DNA of 27,859 bases from a virus. Where the stretch lies: positions 1 through 27,859 of IMG/VR virus record IMGVR_UViG_3300045051_001110; one strand, given 5' to 3'. A program made the translations under genes and the position numbers. This document shows positions 26,586 through 27,859 of the stretch, one piece after another. Below the pieces are notes generated by a model that saw nothing but the letters and a program-made list of their open reading frames with translations, was not told the DNA's origin and searched no databases. The stretch's first letter is position 1. Each line of letters begins with the position of its first letter.

Positions 26586-27819
26586 ACCCAAGAGCCAGTT
26601 TTAATTTCAGATTTGATTTAAGTTTGATGACCTTCCTTTTCTGTGGGACTGTTGTGGGACTGAGGTCGAAGGCTTTCTCCTGGGCTTTCCGGAGGTCGTC
26701 TTCGATGATCTTGACGTAGCGCCGGACAGGCCCTTCGGACTTCCAACGACCGGCCTTCATGATCAGGCGTTCGCTGGCACCGGCGCGCGCCATGAGCGTG
26801 GCGCCGGTGCCGCGCATGCGGTGGGGTGTGAGGCCGTGCACGCCGATGGCCTTACCCGCGGCGGCAATGGCCTTCCGGGTGAACTGGGGACGATGGGGCT
26901 CGCCATCCTCGGCTGGGATGACCCAGGGGCAATGCTTGCGAGCCCGTTCCTTGAGCTGGGCGAGTAGCGGCCGGATATGGACGGGTACGGGTAGGGTGGT
27001 GGCCTCGTAACCCTTCGTGTCGCCCGGGGTATAGGTCCGGAAGCCCCGACCGAACCACTCCCACTTCATGCCCACGGCGTCTTCCTCGCGGAGCAGGAGG
27101 TAGAGCATCATTCGCACGGCCACGCGCACATGGAGGGCGTCGGTGGGCTTCTTGGGTTTCTTGCCTGCCTTCCGGGCGGCGCCGGCCTGGGTGATCCGGT
27201 CGAGGGCTGCCAAGAATGGATCGACGTCTTCCAGGGTGAGGAAGTGGCGGACAGGTTCCTGTTCGGGGAGCGGTGTCAGTTTGAAGGGTACCGACTCGAT
27301 GAGTTCCTCGGCCACGCACCAGCCATAGACTAGGCTCAAATGGGAGATGAGATGGTTGGCGCCAGAGGCTTTTCGCTCTCCCTGTTTGCGCTCCTCGCCG
27401 GGGCGTTTCTTCTGGTGGAGGTTCCGGAGGCTCAAGCCCTCGTGGAAGGCCTTGCGGAGTTTGCGGGCCACGGGTGTCGTGACGGCCATGGCCTTCATCT
27501 TCCCGAGCTCTGGAAGGATGTGGAGTTCCCAGTCTCGGGTGACGCGCGCCTTGTGGGCCGCGCTCACATCCTTTCCGATGCCCTCCGACCAGGCCTTCCA
27601 GAGTCCTTCCACGAGGATGTCTGGACTATCCGGGGGCGCCAGATCCGCCTTCTGGGCGGCGAGTTTGGCAATTAGATCCTGTTTGAACTCCAGAGCCTTT
27701 TTCCTGGATTCATAGCCAGTTGGGCCTTGATATTTCTCACCCTTGAAGCGGAAAGTGTAAAACTGGTAGCCATTACCGGCTTGGTAGATACCGTCTCGGA
27801 CATGACGTTTCTTGGTCAC
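26572..27819 (-). CDS. int: Tyrosine integrase targeting the tRNA gene
   Basis: 415 residues on the minus strand. GTG at 27819 has GGAG seven bases upstream; the nearby ATG is out of frame and soon stops. The N-terminal 55 residues (GYQFYTFRFKGEKYQG) form an arm-binding domain, about 65-190 the core-binding domain, and about 195-380 the catalytic domain. The active-site set is Arg244 (LLLREED), Lys269 (DTKGYE), His333 and Arg336 (TPHRMRG), Trp359 in the second His position (AGRWKS) and Tyr368 (RRYVK). After Tyr368 comes a 47-residue tail whose last six codons and TAG lie in the tRNA-derived core. The enzyme inserts phage DNA at the host tRNA. The excisionase and promoter lie outside the window. 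Confidence 0.95.
   Translation of the reverse strand: MTKKRHVRDGIYQAGNGYQFYTFRFKGEKYQGPTGYESRKKALEFKQDLIAKLAAQKADLAPPDSPDILVEGLWKAWSEGIGKDVSAAHKARVTRDWELHILPELGKMKAMAVTTPVARKLRKAFHEGLSLRNLHQKKRPGEERKQGERKASGANHLISHLSLVYGWCVAEELIESVPFKLTPLPEQEPVRHFLTLEDVDPFLAALDRITQAGAARKAGKKPKKPTDALHVRVAVRMMLYLLLREEDAVGMKWEWFGRGFRTYTPGDTKGYEATTLPVPVHIRPLLAQLKERARKHCPWVIPAEDGEPHRPQFTRKAIAAAGKAIGVHGLTPHRMRGTGATLMARAGASERLIMKAGRWKSEGPVRRYVKIIEDDLRKAQEKAFDLSPTTVPQKRKVIKLKSNLKLKLALGSHNP
26641..26663 (+). repeat. Direct repeat copy 2, inside the integrase gene
   Basis: Identical in sequence and direction to 26382-26404. Read on the minus strand it encodes SPTTVPQ (residues 387-393) of the integrase tail, 55 bases from the core. 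The shared stretch is DNA, not protein: neighbouring codons do not match at the other copy. Confidence 0.5.
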
Positions 27820-27859
27820 CCATTGTCTCCAAACTGAAATTCAGAGCATTATCGGGGTG

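Noticed and set aside
1-27859. CRISPR array or insertion sequence
   Set aside because: No spaced identical repeats and no transposase-like gene with terminal repeats were seen.

Overview
The window is most of the structural half of a lambda-like temperate siphophage (a long, probably non-contractile tail; lambda gene order Nu1-A-W-B-C/E-FII-U-V-G-H-M-L-J). It continues into the lysis cassette and the attachment/integrase region. DNA is GC-rich with tightly packed genes, most of which share ATGA, TGATG or GTGA start/stop overlaps. A Sec-type signal peptide on the endolysin and lambda-type morphogenesis genes suggest a Gram-negative host. I cannot name the host from the sequence.

Layout: (1) 1-2328, rightward genes upstream of cos: a gene fragment, an unknown protein, a gpZ/gp10-like minor structural protein and a tyrosine recombinase. 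(2) 2329-2607, an AT-richer non-coding stretch with inverted repeats and a sequence closely resembling lambda cosN. (3) 2608-5018, terminase small and large subunits. (4) 5056-5474, a two-gene AT-rich cassette that looks like a moron. (5) 5569-11233, head and head-tail joining genes: gpW-like fusion, portal, protease-capsid fusion, small head proteins, FII-like and U-like proteins. (6) 11248-23620, tail tube, chaperone, tape measure, two paralogous adhesin-like proteins, further tail proteins, an iron-sulfur gpL-like tip protein, the central tip/host-specificity protein and an accessory protein. (7) 23700-25875, lysis and membrane genes. (8) 25876-26571, mostly non-coding DNA with a highly structured segment, paired direct repeats, a terminator and a tRNA 3' half. 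(9) 26572-27819, a leftward tyrosine integrase whose last codons and stop lie inside the tRNA-derived core.

The genes form one morphogenetic programme: cut at cos, package into a head built by the fused protease-capsid gene, join a tail measured by the 986-residue tape measure, then lyse. The order lysis genes - tRNA core - integrase is that of an uninterrupted attP (circular or virion genome, or tandem prophages). A single prophage would be split at this point. The most interesting points are the intact attP with the integrase stop codon inside it, a second recombinase beside cos, a 17-nt repeat placed upstream of two gene blocks, a mobile beta-domain shared by a head and a tail protein, the folded ~120-nt element next to attP, and the AT-rich moron candidate.
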